Shown here piece after piece: positions 1 through 8,895 of a DNA stretch of 64,000 nucleotides. Every line of letters begins with the position of its first letter. Positions within the stretch are counted from its first letter, which is position 1. The notes under the pieces are model-generated. The model was given only the letters and a program-made list of their open reading frames with translations. It was not told the origin of the DNA and did not search any database. Source of the stretch: Actinomadura sp. CNU-125 (GTDB lineage: Bacteria; Actinomycetota; Actinomycetes; Streptosporangiales; Streptosporangiaceae); contig NZ_MKJY01000333.1 of the NCBI RefSeq assembly GCF_001942465.1, forward strand, positions 56,471 through 120,470. Reading direction: 5' to 3'. Made by a program: the position numbers and the translations under genes.

Positions 1-285
1 GGTGGTGATGGTCTGGGTCCCGGTCGTGCCCTGGGTGACGTACCAGCCCTTGAAGTGGGTGATCGTCGGGGAGACTTCGACGCTCTTGATGATCGGGTGG
101 CGCTTGCCGAGATCGGCCGAGGTACAGGCCTGGCCGGGTTCGGCCACCTGTTGGGCGGCGGGCTCGGCCGGTGCGGCGGCGGCCGGTGAGACCGCCGGTC
201 CCATGGCGATGATCGCGCAGGTGGCCGAGGCGGCAACGGCGGTGAGTGTTCTGCCTGTGCGCCTGGTGGGTCTTGTGGAGCGCAT
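1..285 (-). CDS. Secreted protein of unknown function, N-terminal part
   Basis: Ninety-five codons are visible before the window edge. The start ATG at 285 follows a GGAAGG ribosome site. The first 40 or so residues form a signal peptide: an Arg-rich start (RSTRPTRRTGR), a hydrophobic stretch (LTAVAASATCAIIAM) and an Ala-rich cleavage region (SPAAAAPAEPAA). The mature part begins with a Cys (GQACTSADLGKRHP) and then a region (KGWYVTQGTTGTQTITT) that looks like beta-strand. I do not recognise the family. It diverges from the secreted NucA/NucB gene at 394, and the two may share the 108-bp region between them. Export by Sec or Tat is inferred; function is not. Confidence 0.6.
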   Translation of the reverse strand, partial: MRSTRPTRRTGRTLTAVAASATCAIIAMGPAVSPAAAAPAEPAAQQVAEPGQACTSADLGKRHPIIKSVEVSPTITHFKGWYVTQGTTGTQTITT

Positions 286-393
286 CGTCGTCCTTCCCTC
301 TTCTTACGGCTGGGCGGGCCCGGCCGGTGGTGGCAGCGGGGTCTGACAGACGATCATGTCTATATGACGCCGAAAAGAAAAGAGAGACCGCCC

Positions 394-1602
394 GTGAAAC
401 GCGTCAGACGCGTGCTGGCCGCGTTGGTTTCACTCGCCCTCGCCGGAGCCCTTCTCACCCTGGGCGCCTCGTCGGCCGCCGCCGCACCGGCCGAGAGCCG
501 GGTGACTCCTCGCGGCCACGGCACATGCGCGGTCACCGCTCCCGGCTCCAGACTCCAGCGCCAGGGCGCGGCCTGGACCTGCCTCAAGGTGGCAGGACCC
601 GACCCCGCCCCTGCCCGCGCCGCCGCCCCGGCGGACCTGTGCGCCGATCCCTCCGGTAACCGTGTCGTCTCCACGCGCCACGCGTACTGCACGCGGGAGA
701 GCGTCAGGTACGCGCTCCTCGACGACAAGGGGCAGGAGATCGGCCACGCCCTGGTCGCTATCGTGGCCCCGGCCGACCTCAAAGCCGTCGCGGGTGCTCA
801 GTGGCGCGAGGACATCAGCGTTTTCGTCGCCGATATGACGCCCAACATCCCCGGTGTGACGCTGGCCCTGAGTTCCACCTGCAGCGGTCAGTGCATCGCG
901 GGAGCACCGGCGTGGGGCGGCGCACCCGTGGTGCTGCGCGCCAACGAGAAAAAGGAAGGCACCCTCACTTACAGCTCCACCGTCGCCAACGGAGCCATCT
1001 CGTTCATCCAGCCCACCTACCAGGTGCAGGGGGAAATCCTCGGCGCGACGCCCATACATGTCAGCGGAAGCTGGTACGGCCCCGAGGTGCGTTGTGATGC
1101 GGCGGTCGGCAACGGCCCCGGGTGCATCGTCATGGGCCATCTGGCCAACGTGACCTTGCGCAAATCCCTCTACGGCGCCGCCGCCGTCGCCTACGAGTGG
1201 GCACAGAAGAACCTCACGGCCAACAACTTCGGCACCGCCGACAAACCGCTCCTACGTGACGCCAACAAAACGAACGCGGAAAACAGGCGTAAGCAGTCCT
1301 GCACGATGGGCCCGCTGCCCTTCAGACCCGATCCCACGGTCATAAACGACTCTTGCGACGAGTTCCCCTTCGCCAGCTCCACGCAGGGCGGCACGAACGG
1401 TTCCCTGTGCGCGGAGATCATTCCCCGGCAGGTCAACGGCGTATGGAGCGTCAAACTCGTACGGGGCACCCTGGGTGCGCCCTGTATACGGGCCCACGTC
1501 CCCCTGAACGAGAACACGGGTGCGGGAGGCGAACTCGGCCGTGCAGTCGTGTCCGACCGCATCATCGACCACGAGTGGTACCAAGTGATCATCGTTCCGT
1601 AA
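394..1602 (+). CDS. Secreted protein with C-terminal NucA/NucB-type deoxyribonuclease domain
   Basis: I chose GTG at 394 (KRVRRVLAALVSLALAGALL) because a clear Sec signal peptide starts there and an AGAGAG stretch precedes it; ATG at 364 has no ribosome site. The product is 402 residues. The last 100 or so residues carry the NucA/NucB signature: NRKQSC, then DSCDEFPFASSTQGG with the conserved Asp-Glu pair, then a further Asn-rich block (PLNENTGAGG). This family holds secreted or spore-associated non-specific DNases. The middle 250 residues contain paired cysteines and beta-rich sequence I cannot assign; an immunity or substrate-binding role is possible but unproven. The strong hairpin at 1736-1777 probably ends this transcript. 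Confidence 0.8.
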   Translation: MKRVRRVLAALVSLALAGALLTLGASSAAAAPAESRVTPRGHGTCAVTAPGSRLQRQGAAWTCLKVAGPDPAPARAAAPADLCADPSGNRVVSTRHAYCTRESVRYALLDDKGQEIGHALVAIVAPADLKAVAGAQWREDISVFVADMTPNIPGVTLALSSTCSGQCIAGAPAWGGAPVVLRANEKKEGTLTYSSTVANGAISFIQPTYQVQGEILGATPIHVSGSWYGPEVRCDAAVGNGPGCIVMGHLANVTLRKSLYGAAAVAYEWAQKNLTANNFGTADKPLLRDANKTNAENRRKQSCTMGPLPFRPDPTVINDSCDEFPFASSTQGGTNGSLCAEIIPRQVNGVWSVKLVRGTLGAPCIRAHVPLNENTGAGGELGRAVVSDRIIDHEWYQVIIVP

Positions 1603-1735
1603 CCGCGACGAGCCGCGAGTCCTGGAGGAACGCGACGGACCTGACGCTGCATTGGGACGTGGCCGGTGTTCGCGGAACGATGGGTGCCGAGGCCGCGGGC
1701 TTCGTCGACCTGCCGCCGGTCCGTTCGTAGTGCGA

Positions 1736-1777
1736 GTGGTCACGCGATCGGGCCTTCCTGCCCGACCGCGTGACCAC
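1736..1777. terminator. Strong hairpin downstream of the NucA/NucB gene
   Basis: The arms GTGGTCACGCG (1736-1746) and CGCGTGACCAC (1767-1777) pair perfectly. A second helix TCGGGC/GCCCGA stacks inside after one A/C mismatch, closing on a CTTCCT loop. There is no T run, which is usual for actinobacterial terminators. It could also stop minus-strand transcription from the decayed locus. The rest of the gap (1603-1895) shows no convincing gene. Confidence 0.7.
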
Positions 1778-1895
1778 GGAGGTCGGCCGGTGGCGGCGGT
1801 GAGGGCGGGCAGGTAGCCACCGGCAGCCGGGCGCGGGTGAAACACCCGCCGCCCCGTTCACGCGGTTCGGGAGAGTCGGTGCGTTCGTGGAGGGC

Positions 1896-2310
1896 TCAAC
1901 CCGCCCGGTACGCGCCGAACACGGACGGGACGAGAATGCCGGGATCGGCGGCGCACACTTCGCCGATGGCCCGGACGACCGGGCCGGCCACCGCGTACTG
2001 GATGGCCTTGGACTTCTCGGGCCGGCGACCGGGTCGAGGGCCTCCATGTTCAGCACCACCCGGGGAGCGCCCTCGATCTCGATCCGCCACCCGTCGTGGC
2101 CGCCGAACCCGGGCTGCTCGGGTCCGATTCGCCACAGGCACCGGACGGTGGCCAGCCGGGTGCCGTTCTCGTCGACCCCGCTCCACTGCCAGCGCACGGC
2201 GCACACGGTTCCCGCCGGGACGACCCCCGCGGGAACGGTGAGGTCGTCGGGCGTCGTGGCGACGGCGTGGTCGCTCACAACGGTCGCCACGGGCGGCCGG
2301 AGATCTTCCC
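1896..2310 (-). pseudogene. C-terminal remnant of a dihydrodipicolinate-reductase-like (diaminopentanoate dehydrogenase type) protein
   Basis: Two pieces in different frames join near 2025. The first reads AVRWQWSGVDENGTR ... GWRIEIEGAPRVVLNMEAL; the second reads EKSKAIQYAVAGPVVRAIGEV, CAADPGILVPSVFGAYRAG, then a stop. This matches the end of NAD(P)H-dependent DapB-N-like dehydrogenases, whose final segment normally has a xxA-x-PxV-AI-xxVCAAxPGI pattern. The Rossmann half of a normal protein of about 350 residues is absent: the reading frame begins just after the stop of the transporter at 2314. It is therefore both truncated and frameshifted, and the truncation is not explained by one sequencing error. 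Family assignment is from memory of the C-terminal motif, so moderate confidence. Confidence 0.5.
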
Positions 2311-2313
2311 TCG

Positions 2314-3663
2314 TCAGGCGGCCGGCCGGTGGGCGAGTCCGAGGTCGGCGCCTTTGGGTTCCTTGACCGCGCTGACGGCGGCCAGGGAGATCACGCAGAG
2401 CACCATGATGTACGCGCCGACGGAGTAGGCGCTTCCCGTGCTCTCCACCAGCGCCTTGGCGATGGTGGGGGCGAACGCCCCGCCGAGGATGGCGCCCAGG
2501 GCGTAGCCGATGGCGACGCCCGAGTAGCGCACCGAGGCGGGGAACATCTCGGCGTACATGGCCGACATGGGCCCGTACGACAGGCCGAGGCCGAAGGTCA
2601 GTACGACGATGGCGGTGGCGAAGAGCCAGATGTCGCGGGTCTCCATCAGCATGAAGAGGGGGATCATCCACACGAACACGGCGGCGTAGCCGATCTGGAA
2701 GGTGCGGACGCGGCCGATCCGGTCGGACAGCACCCCCGCGTACAGGGTGAAGGCCAGCCAGCCGAACGCGCCGGCGACGGTGCAGAGCAGGACCGACGGT
2801 CTGGAGTGGCCGAGCGACTCGGTGCCGTAGCCGATGAAGTAGGCGATGAGAAGGTAGCCCGCCGCGTTGTTGGCCACGAAGATCAGCGCGGTGAGCAGCA
2901 CGTTCTTGCTGTCGCTGCGGACGAGGTCGCGCAGCGGCGCCGAGGACGTCCTGGTGCGCTCGCGCAGTTCGTGGAAGACGGGGCTCTCGTCCACGGCCCG
3001 CCGCACCAGGTACCCGATGATGATCAGGATCAGGGAGAGCAGGAACGGCACTCGCCATCCCCACGACTGGAACTGCTCCTTGGTGGTGAGCGTGCTCATG
3101 ATCCACAGGACGCCGGTGGCGAGGATGAGGCCGATCGGCACGCCGATCTGCGGGAAAGAGCCGAACAGCCCGCGGCGGCCGCGCGGCGCGTGTTCCACCG
3201 ACAGCAGGGCGGCGCCGCCCCATTCGCCGCCCGCGGAGAAGCCCTGCACGATGCGCAGGAGGACGAGGGCGACGGGCGCCGCGACGCCGATGCCGACGTA
3301 GGTCGGCAGCAGGCCGACGGCCGTGGTGGCCGTGCCCATGAGGAGCAGCGTCAGGACGAGCATGCGCTTGCGGCCCAGCCGGTCGCCGAACCGGCCGGCG
3401 ATGATCGCGCCGAGCGGCCGGAAGAGGAAGCTGATGCCGATCGTGGACAGCGAGATGAGCGACGCCATGCCGGAGCCCTCTTCGTCCACCGGCGCGAAGA
3501 ACAACGGCCCGAACACCAGGCTCGCGGCCTGGGCGTAGATGAAGAAGTCGTACCACTCGATGGTGGTGCCGGCGAGCGTGCCGGCGAGGACCTTGCGGTC
3601 ATCACGCGTCATGGACCGGGCGTCGTGCGTCGCGGGTGGAGGTTGCGACAGTTCTTTCGTCAC
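2314..3663 (-). CDS. MFS transporter of the metabolite:H+ symporter (MHS/ShiA-like) family
   Basis: The product has 449 residues and about 12 membrane segments. It starts with the family's hallmark: AGTLAGTTIEWYDFFIYAQ before helix 1. GRFGDRLGRKRML lies in the loop between helices 2 and 3, and RIVQGFSAGGEWGGAALL follows in helices 4-5. These are typical of ProP/ShiA/KgtP-like symporters for small carboxylates or betaines. The GTG start at 3663 overlaps the stop of the dehydrogenase gene (GTGA), so the two are probably translated together. That pairing suggests uptake of a 2-hydroxy acid such as lactate, which the dehydrogenase then oxidises. No frameshift is seen in this gene. Confidence 0.85.
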   Translation of the reverse strand: MTKELSQPPPATHDARSMTRDDRKVLAGTLAGTTIEWYDFFIYAQAASLVFGPLFFAPVDEEGSGMASLISLSTIGISFLFRPLGAIIAGRFGDRLGRKRMLVLTLLLMGTATTAVGLLPTYVGIGVAAPVALVLLRIVQGFSAGGEWGGAALLSVEHAPRGRRGLFGSFPQIGVPIGLILATGVLWIMSTLTTKEQFQSWGWRVPFLLSLILIIIGYLVRRAVDESPVFHELRERTRTSSAPLRDLVRSDSKNVLLTALIFVANNAAGYLLIAYFIGYGTESLGHSRPSVLLCTVAGAFGWLAFTLYAGVLSDRIGRVRTFQIGYAAVFVWMIPLFMLMETRDIWLFATAIVVLTFGLGLSYGPMSAMYAEMFPASVRYSGVAIGYALGAILGGAFAPTIAKALVESTGSAYSVGAYIMVLCVISLAAVSAVKEPKGADLGLAHRPAA

Positions 3664-6325
3664 GGTGAACTCCGTTCCTTCTCCTCGGTTCTGGTGGCGC
3701 GTTCGAGCGCGACCAGAGCGGACTCGTAGGGGTGCCCGGTGGCGTGCTGGAGGCCGATCTCGCAGGGGCGGTTGCCGCTCAGGTAGGCGTCGGCCGTGAG
3801 CCGGGAGACCTCGGCGGCCTCCGCCCGGGTGGCGCTCTCGGTCAACTCGCGGTGCAGGAAGCCGCGGTCTCCGGCGAACCCGCAGCAGGTGGCGTTGATC
3901 GGCTCGACCGCCTCCGCCGCGAGCGCCGCCGCGACGGCGCGCAGGTCGCCGGTGTTGCCGAGGTGGTTCGTCGCGCAGGTCGGATGCAGGACGGCCCGTC
4001 CCAGACGGCGCGTGACGGTGAGCTTCGGCAGGAGGTCGGTGCGCGCCCAGGTGAGCGCGTCGACCACGGTCAGGGCCGCGTGCCGTGCACGGTTGCCGCC
4101 GGACAGCACGGCCGTCATCTCGCGAAGGACGCCCAGCGTGCAGGAACTGGAGTCCAGCACGACGGGCAGCCGCCCACCGTCGGTCCATCGCCACAGCCGT
4201 TCCACCAGGTCGTTGGCGGCGTAGGCGTGGGCGGCGCGGTGGCCCTTGCTGTTCCAGACGGTGCCGCAGCAGGTCCCGGCGACGCCGGGCGGCGTCCAGA
4301 GCACGACGCCCGCCCGTTCGGCGAGAGCGGGCAGCGCGGACGTCACGGTGGTGGCGTCCGCCGCGCCCGGTGGGGCGCCGAAGATCCGGTTGACGCAGGA
4401 GGGGACGTACACCGCCGCCGTTCCCGCCGGTCTCGGGCCGCGCCCGCGCCGCGCCGGCGCGGGGCCGGGCGTCGCGGCCAGCCATTCCGGGACCTGGGCC
4501 GTTCCCAGGACCCTGCGCGCCAGCAGGGTCGCCGCCCGGACGGACCGGTCGCCCGCGATGTCGGCCAGCGGCCGCGCCAGGCGCAGCAGGGTGCGCGTCA
4601 GCCGTTCCGCCGCGGACCAGTTCCGGGCGAGGGCCAGCGCGACCCGTTCGGCTCCGCCGCGGTGGCGCCGATGCCGCAGGTCCTTCATCGCCTGCCCGGT
4701 GTCGATGCCGACCGGGCACGCCGTGGCGCAGGACCCGTCGCCGGCGCAGGTCTCGACGGCCGCGTAGCCGTACTCCTTCTCCAGTTCGGCGTCCGAACCG
4801 CCCCGGCGGGCGATCTCCCGTTGCAGGACGATGCGCTGGCGCGGGGTAGTGGTCAGCTCCCGGCTCGGGCACACCGGCTCGCAGAAGCCGCATTCGATGC
4901 ACGCGTCCAGCAGGGGGTCCACGGTCGGGAGGACCTTGAGGTCGCGCAGGTGGGAGCGGGGGTCGTCGGAGAACAGCACGCCGTCGCCGAGGATGCCGAC
5001 GGGGTCGAAGGCGTGCTTGACCCGGCGCATCAGCGCGGTCAGCCGGGGGCCCCACTCGCGTTCGAGGAACGGGGCCATGTTGCGCCCCGTGCCGTGCTCG
5101 CCCTTGAGAGAGCCGTCGAACCGGTCCACCACGAGCGCGACGATCTCCTCCAGGCATCGGGCGTACCGGTCGACGTCGTCGGGCACGGCGGGGTCGAACA
5201 CCATGGTGAAGTGCAGGTTTCCCGCCGAGGCGTGCCCGGCGACCGAGGCGTCGAACCGGTGGGCGGCGAGGATGCCGCGCAGCGCGACGGCCGCCTCGGC
5301 GATGCGCGGCGGCGGCACGCAGACGTCCTCGCCGAGCAGGATCGTGCCCGCCGGGCGGTTCGCGCCCAGTGCGGTGAGGAGACCTTTGCGCACGGCCCAG
5401 TAACCGTTGGCGACGCGGCGGTCCCGGGTGAACCCGCCGTGCAGGACGGCGCCGTCGACGATCTCGCGGGCCGCGTGCTCGAAGCGGTCGAGCGCGGCCT
5501 GGTCGGAGGTGCGGAACTCCACCAGCAGCCCGGCGTCGTCCTCGCCGATGTCGTGCATCCAGTCGGGGGCCCCGCCGATGGATCGGGTGGAACGCAGCGA
5601 CAGGCCGTCCATCAGCTCCGCCGCTTTCGCGCCGAGGCCCATCAGCGCGGGCACGACCGCCGAAGCGGCGGCCAGGTCGGCGAAGTGGAGGAAGGCGGTC
5701 GTCTTCCAGCGCAGGTCGGGGACGGTACGGAAGCTGATCTCCTCCAGGAATCCCAGCGTCCCCTGGGAGCCGACGAGGAGCCCGCGGACGATCTGCGCCG
5801 GGGAGTCGCCGTCGAGGAAGGCGTCGAGCCGGTAGCCGTTGGTGTTCTTGATCGCGAACTTGCTCCGGATCCGCGCGGCGAGCTCCGGATCGGCGCGGAT
5901 CTCGTCGCGGATCGCGCGGAGCCGGTCGACCAGCTCGGGTTCGTCCCGGGCGAGGCTCCGGTCGCGTCCGGCGCCGCGGTGTCGACCCGGGTGCCCGAGG
6001 GGAGCACGACCCGCAGGGACTCGACCGTCCGGTACGCGTTGGCGTGGACGCCGCTGGTCATGCCGCTGGAGTTGTTGGCCACCACTCCGCCCACGCACGC
6101 CGCCGCGCCGCTGGCCGGGTCGGGGCCGAGGACGCGCCCGTACCGGGCGAGCCGTGCGTTCGCGCGGCTCAGGACGACGCCGGGCGCGCTCCGCAGGATC
6201 CGGCCGTCCTCCTCCACCCGCGCGCGGTCGAAGTGCCGGCGTACGTCGAGCAGGATGTCGTCGCCCTGCGCCTGGCCGTTGAGGCTGGTCCCGGCGGCGC
6301 GCATGACCACGCTCGCGCCGGGTGC
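3660..6325 (-). CDS. FAD-binding and 4Fe-4S D-2-hydroxyacid (lactate/glycolate-type) dehydrogenase, 5' end missing
   Basis: This is a fusion of a GlcD-type FAD-binding oxidase and a GlcF-type iron-sulfur part. The FAD domain shows RAAGTSLNGQAQGDDIL and GGVVANNSSGMTSG; the cap and C-terminal region show SVAGHASAGNLHF and GSLKGEHGTGRN. Two ferredoxin clusters follow (CIECGFCEPVCPS and CAGDGSCATACPVG) and two CCG-type motifs (GTCCGTVWNSKG, ATCCGFAGDRGF). About 888 residues remain, against roughly 930-1000 for the family: the first 70-80 residues are missing, and the homology stops at the junction with the PucR gene. A one-base frameshift lies near 5960, between SGTRVDTAAPDA and LARDEPELVDRLRAIRDE. 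Electrons would go to the quinone pool. Whether the gene works is doubtful because of the missing start. Confidence 0.75.
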
Positions 6326-7356
6326 CCGACCACGCCATGCCCCACCACCTCACCGACGAGCTCTGGCGCGGCGACTCGGTGCGGCTCATCCGGCGCGACG
6401 GCTACCTGCCCCGGCTCGCCGTCGTGATCCGCGCCGGCGACACCGCCCTCGGGTCGCTGTGGGCGGTCTTCCCGGACGAGAAGTCGATCGGCGACTGCGA
6501 GGCCGTGCTCGCCACCGCGGCCAAGCTCGCCGCGCTGCACCTGCTCACGGTCCGCCGGCACATGGACGCCGAGCAGGACGGCCGCAACACCGCGCTCCAG
6601 ACGGCCCTCCACCATCCCGGCCGCACCGACCACGCGCTGCCCCTGCCGGGGACGCTGCTCTGCCTGGCCGAGGCCGCGGACGCCGGCCACCGGCCCGACC
6701 ACCGCGCGAGCCTGCTGCGCGCCCTCGGCCTGCTGGAGACCGACGCCCGGTCCCTCGGCCACGAGCCCACCGTCAGCATGCTCAACGAGCGGTTGTACGT
6801 GCTGCTCTCGGCGACGCCAACCGGCTCGGTGACCGTCTCCGCCCTGTCGACCCACTTCCACCGGCGGGCGACCCGCCTCCTGCACACGAACCTGCTGATC
6901 GTCCGCAGCGGGCCCGTCGACGACGCCGACGGGCTGCGCCGGGCACGCGACGACCTGGACCACGCCATCGGCCACCTGCGCGACGCGGGCGCCCGCCCGG
7001 GAAGCTACGCGGCGCGCGAGTTGCACGGCGAGATCGTCCGGCAGCGGCTGTTCCACGCCGTGCGTGCCGACCCGGGGCTGCGGACGGAGTTCGGTCGGGC
7101 CGTCGTCGCGCACGACCTCGCGAACGGCACCGCCTACCGGGCCACCCTGCTCTCCTACCTCAGGAATTTCGGAGACGTGCGAGCGGCGGGCGCAGAGCTG
7201 ACGCTGCACGAGAACACCGTCCGCAAGCGGGTCGGGCGCGCGCAGAAACTGTTCGGCTTCTCCCTGCGGAACCCGACCCACCGCTTGCTGCTCGAACTGG
7301 AACTCGGAGCGGGGATTCCGAACACCGCACCCGGCGATCCGGAGGCGCCCGGCTGA
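6322..7356 (+). CDS. PucR-family transcriptional regulator, apparently lacking its N-terminal domain
   Basis: The 344 residues end in the PucR C-terminal helix-turn-helix: LLSYLRNFGDVRAAGAELTL, then HENTVRKRVGRAQKLFGFSL and RNPTHRLLLELEL. The first recognisable sequence (PHHLTDELWRGDSVRLIRRD, GYLPRLAVVIRAGDTALGSL) is from the middle of the sensor domain of such regulators, so 150 or more N-terminal residues appear to be missing. The GTG at 6322 has no ribosome site and seems to be a chance start. It lies head to head with the equally truncated dehydrogenase and was probably its activator. Read together, one deletion (or misassembly) seems to have removed both 5' ends and their shared promoter. 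Confidence 0.7.
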   Translation: MPDHAMPHHLTDELWRGDSVRLIRRDGYLPRLAVVIRAGDTALGSLWAVFPDEKSIGDCEAVLATAAKLAALHLLTVRRHMDAEQDGRNTALQTALHHPGRTDHALPLPGTLLCLAEAADAGHRPDHRASLLRALGLLETDARSLGHEPTVSMLNERLYVLLSATPTGSVTVSALSTHFHRRATRLLHTNLLIVRSGPVDDADGLRRARDDLDHAIGHLRDAGARPGSYAARELHGEIVRQRLFHAVRADPGLRTEFGRAVVAHDLANGTAYRATLLSYLRNFGDVRAAGAELTLHENTVRKRVGRAQKLFGFSLRNPTHRLLLELELGAGIPNTAPGDPEAPG

Positions 7357-7455
7357 CCGCGGGCGACCCTCCGCACCGGCGGGAACGGAATCCTCATGGC
7401 TTCGGCGCCGCCGTGCGGCCTAGGGCGGGGCGAGGCGTCTACGGGAAGTGGCCGT

Positions 7456-8346
7456 TCACAAGATGGACAGGCCCAGAGCGTGGTCGAGTTGCCAGGCGGT
7501 CGAGACCAGGACCGCGGTGCACAGGCCGGCGCCGGTGAGGACGACGGGGCCGGTGACGGTGTTCTTGGCGGGCGCGCTGCCGAGGAGGGCCTGGACGCGC
7601 TGGACGACGCCGGAGTCGGTGAACGCGGGGAGGGACGGGGCGGACGGGCCGGACGGGTCGGCCGGCGAGCGGGCCAGGGCGACCTGCGCGATGGTGCGGG
7701 CGACGAGTCCGCGATCGCCGACGGCTTCGGCGGCGTCCTCGTCGGCCCAGCGTTCCAGGGCGAAGCGCAGGCGCGCGTTGAGGCGCCGCAGGAACGGGAG
7801 GGTGCCCGCGGCCAGCGCGCCGACGGCGAGGTAGTGGTGGTGGCGGTGGCGCAGGTGGGACGCCTCGTGGTGGAACACCGCCTGCAACTGGGTCCGGTCG
7901 AGGGTGTTCAGCAGGCCGCGGGAGACCAGGACACCGCCGCCGCGCCCGGGGACGGCCAGGGCCAGCGGGACGTCGGAGCCGACGATCGACTCCGGGGTGC
8001 GTTTGACGCGGCGGAGTTCGGCGGTCCAGCGGGACACGATGCGGACGGCGGCGGAGGCGCACAGGACGGTGAGGAGGAGGGCGGGAACGCCCAGTGCGGC
8101 GTGCACCGGACGGTCGTCGCCGAACAGCGCCCATTCGGGCAGCCGGTCGGCGGCCCGGGGGAACAGGGTCGCGGCGTAGTTGAGGCCGATGAACAGCAGG
8201 GTCCCGATGACGGTGGTCGCGGACATGACCGCGGCCGTGGCGAGCAGCCGTGCCGTCCAGGCCGGGTGGAGCGGCAGCGGGACGGCGTTCAGTGCGGCGC
8301 CGAGCGCGAGCGCCAGCGTGGCGGGCAGGCACGTCAGCCAGATCAC
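7456..8346 (-). CDS. M56-family (BlaR1-like) membrane zinc metalloprotease
   Basis: The product is 296 residues with four predicted membrane segments. HEASH at VFHHEASHLRHRHHHY is the HExxH zinc motif of family M56, with ERWADEDAAEAVGDRGLVA as the downstream glutamate helix. There is no penicillin-binding sensor domain, so it is the short form common in actinobacteria, not a true BlaR1. The GTG start at 8346 overlaps the BlaI stop (GTGA). In this pairing the protease is thought to relieve repression by the BlaI-type protein in response to an unknown signal. Confidence 0.88.
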   Translation of the reverse strand: MIWLTCLPATLALALGAALNAVPLPLHPAWTARLLATAAVMSATTVIGTLLFIGLNYAATLFPRAADRLPEWALFGDDRPVHAALGVPALLLTVLCASAAVRIVSRWTAELRRVKRTPESIVGSDVPLALAVPGRGGGVLVSRGLLNTLDRTQLQAVFHHEASHLRHRHHHYLAVGALAAGTLPFLRRLNARLRFALERWADEDAAEAVGDRGLVARTIAQVALARSPADPSGPSAPSLPAFTDSGVVQRVQALLGSAPAKNTVTGPVVLTGAGLCTAVLVSTAWQLDHALGLSIL

Positions 8347-8717
8347 GTGGGGTCTCCGGGAGGGCGGCGCGGTTCGGCGAGGACGTCGCGCAGCGCCCGT
8401 TCCTCGTCGGGAGTGAGGTCTTGCACGAACCGGCCGAGGACGCTGGACGGGTCGTTGGCGTGGCGCAGGTGGTCGCGCATCCGGTCGGCGACCAGCCTGG
8501 ACTCGTCCACCGCCAGCCGGTAGCGGTAGTGCCGTCCGGCCCGCGCCCGCGTGACCATGTGTTTGGCGTGCAGCCGGAAAAGGATGGTGTTGACCGTGGT
8601 GTAGGCGGGGTCGCCGGGGATGCGGTCGCGTAGTTCGGCGGTGCTGACCGGGCCGTCCGCGGCGGCGAGCGCGGCCAGCACCTCGGCCTCCAGCCGTCCC
8701 AGCGGTCGTCGTGTCAC
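8343..8717 (-). CDS. BlaI/MecI/CopY-family transcriptional repressor
   Basis: The 124 residues are the normal length for the family. The N-terminal winged helix reads RRPLGRLEAEVLAALAAADG, then AYTTVNTILFRLHAKHMVTR, ending with the dimerising tail. I placed the start at GTG 8717 because GGGAGGTG precedes it at the right distance; longer versions have no ribosome site. The gene is translated together with the M56 protease. The candidate operator CAACTACAAGTGTAAT at 8817-8832 sits about 100 bp upstream, so autoregulation is likely, along with control of the divergent SpoOM gene. Confidence 0.9.
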   Translation of the reverse strand: MTRRPLGRLEAEVLAALAAADGPVSTAELRDRIPGDPAYTTVNTILFRLHAKHMVTRARAGRHYRYRLAVDESRLVADRMRDHLRHANDPSSVLGRFVQDLTPDEERALRDVLAEPRRPPGDPT

Positions 8718-8816
8718 CGGCCGCACCTCCCTCGTTGGCCGGGCGCCGTGCCCGTCCGGGAAGCCTATTCCCGCCCGGTCCCCGTGTGCGTCGTCGGCGC
8801 GCGCCCGCCACAGTCG

Positions 8817-8832
8817 CAACTACAAGTGTAAT
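8817..8832. promoter_or_regulatory. BlaI-type operator between blaI-like and SpoOM genes
   Basis: CAACTACAAGTGTAAT contains the palindrome TACA-AG-TGTA (8821-8830), the half-sites known for BlaI/MecI/CopY repressors. The following TAATAGTAT could be the -10 of the SpoOM promoter, so bound repressor would block it. A site with 15 of 16 identical bases lies at 9904-9919. Confidence 0.7.
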
Positions 8833-8895
8833 AGTATTGGGTGAGCGGAGAGCGCCGTCATCGATGTCGGCGTCGAGCGGACAAGGGAAGGCATC

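Noticed and set aside
3732..7538. A giant plus-strand open frame of over 1200 codons opposite the dehydrogenase
   Set aside because: It is a shadow frame created by high GC; the minus-strand frames carry all recognised motifs, and the plus-strand product is low-complexity Arg/Gly/Ala.
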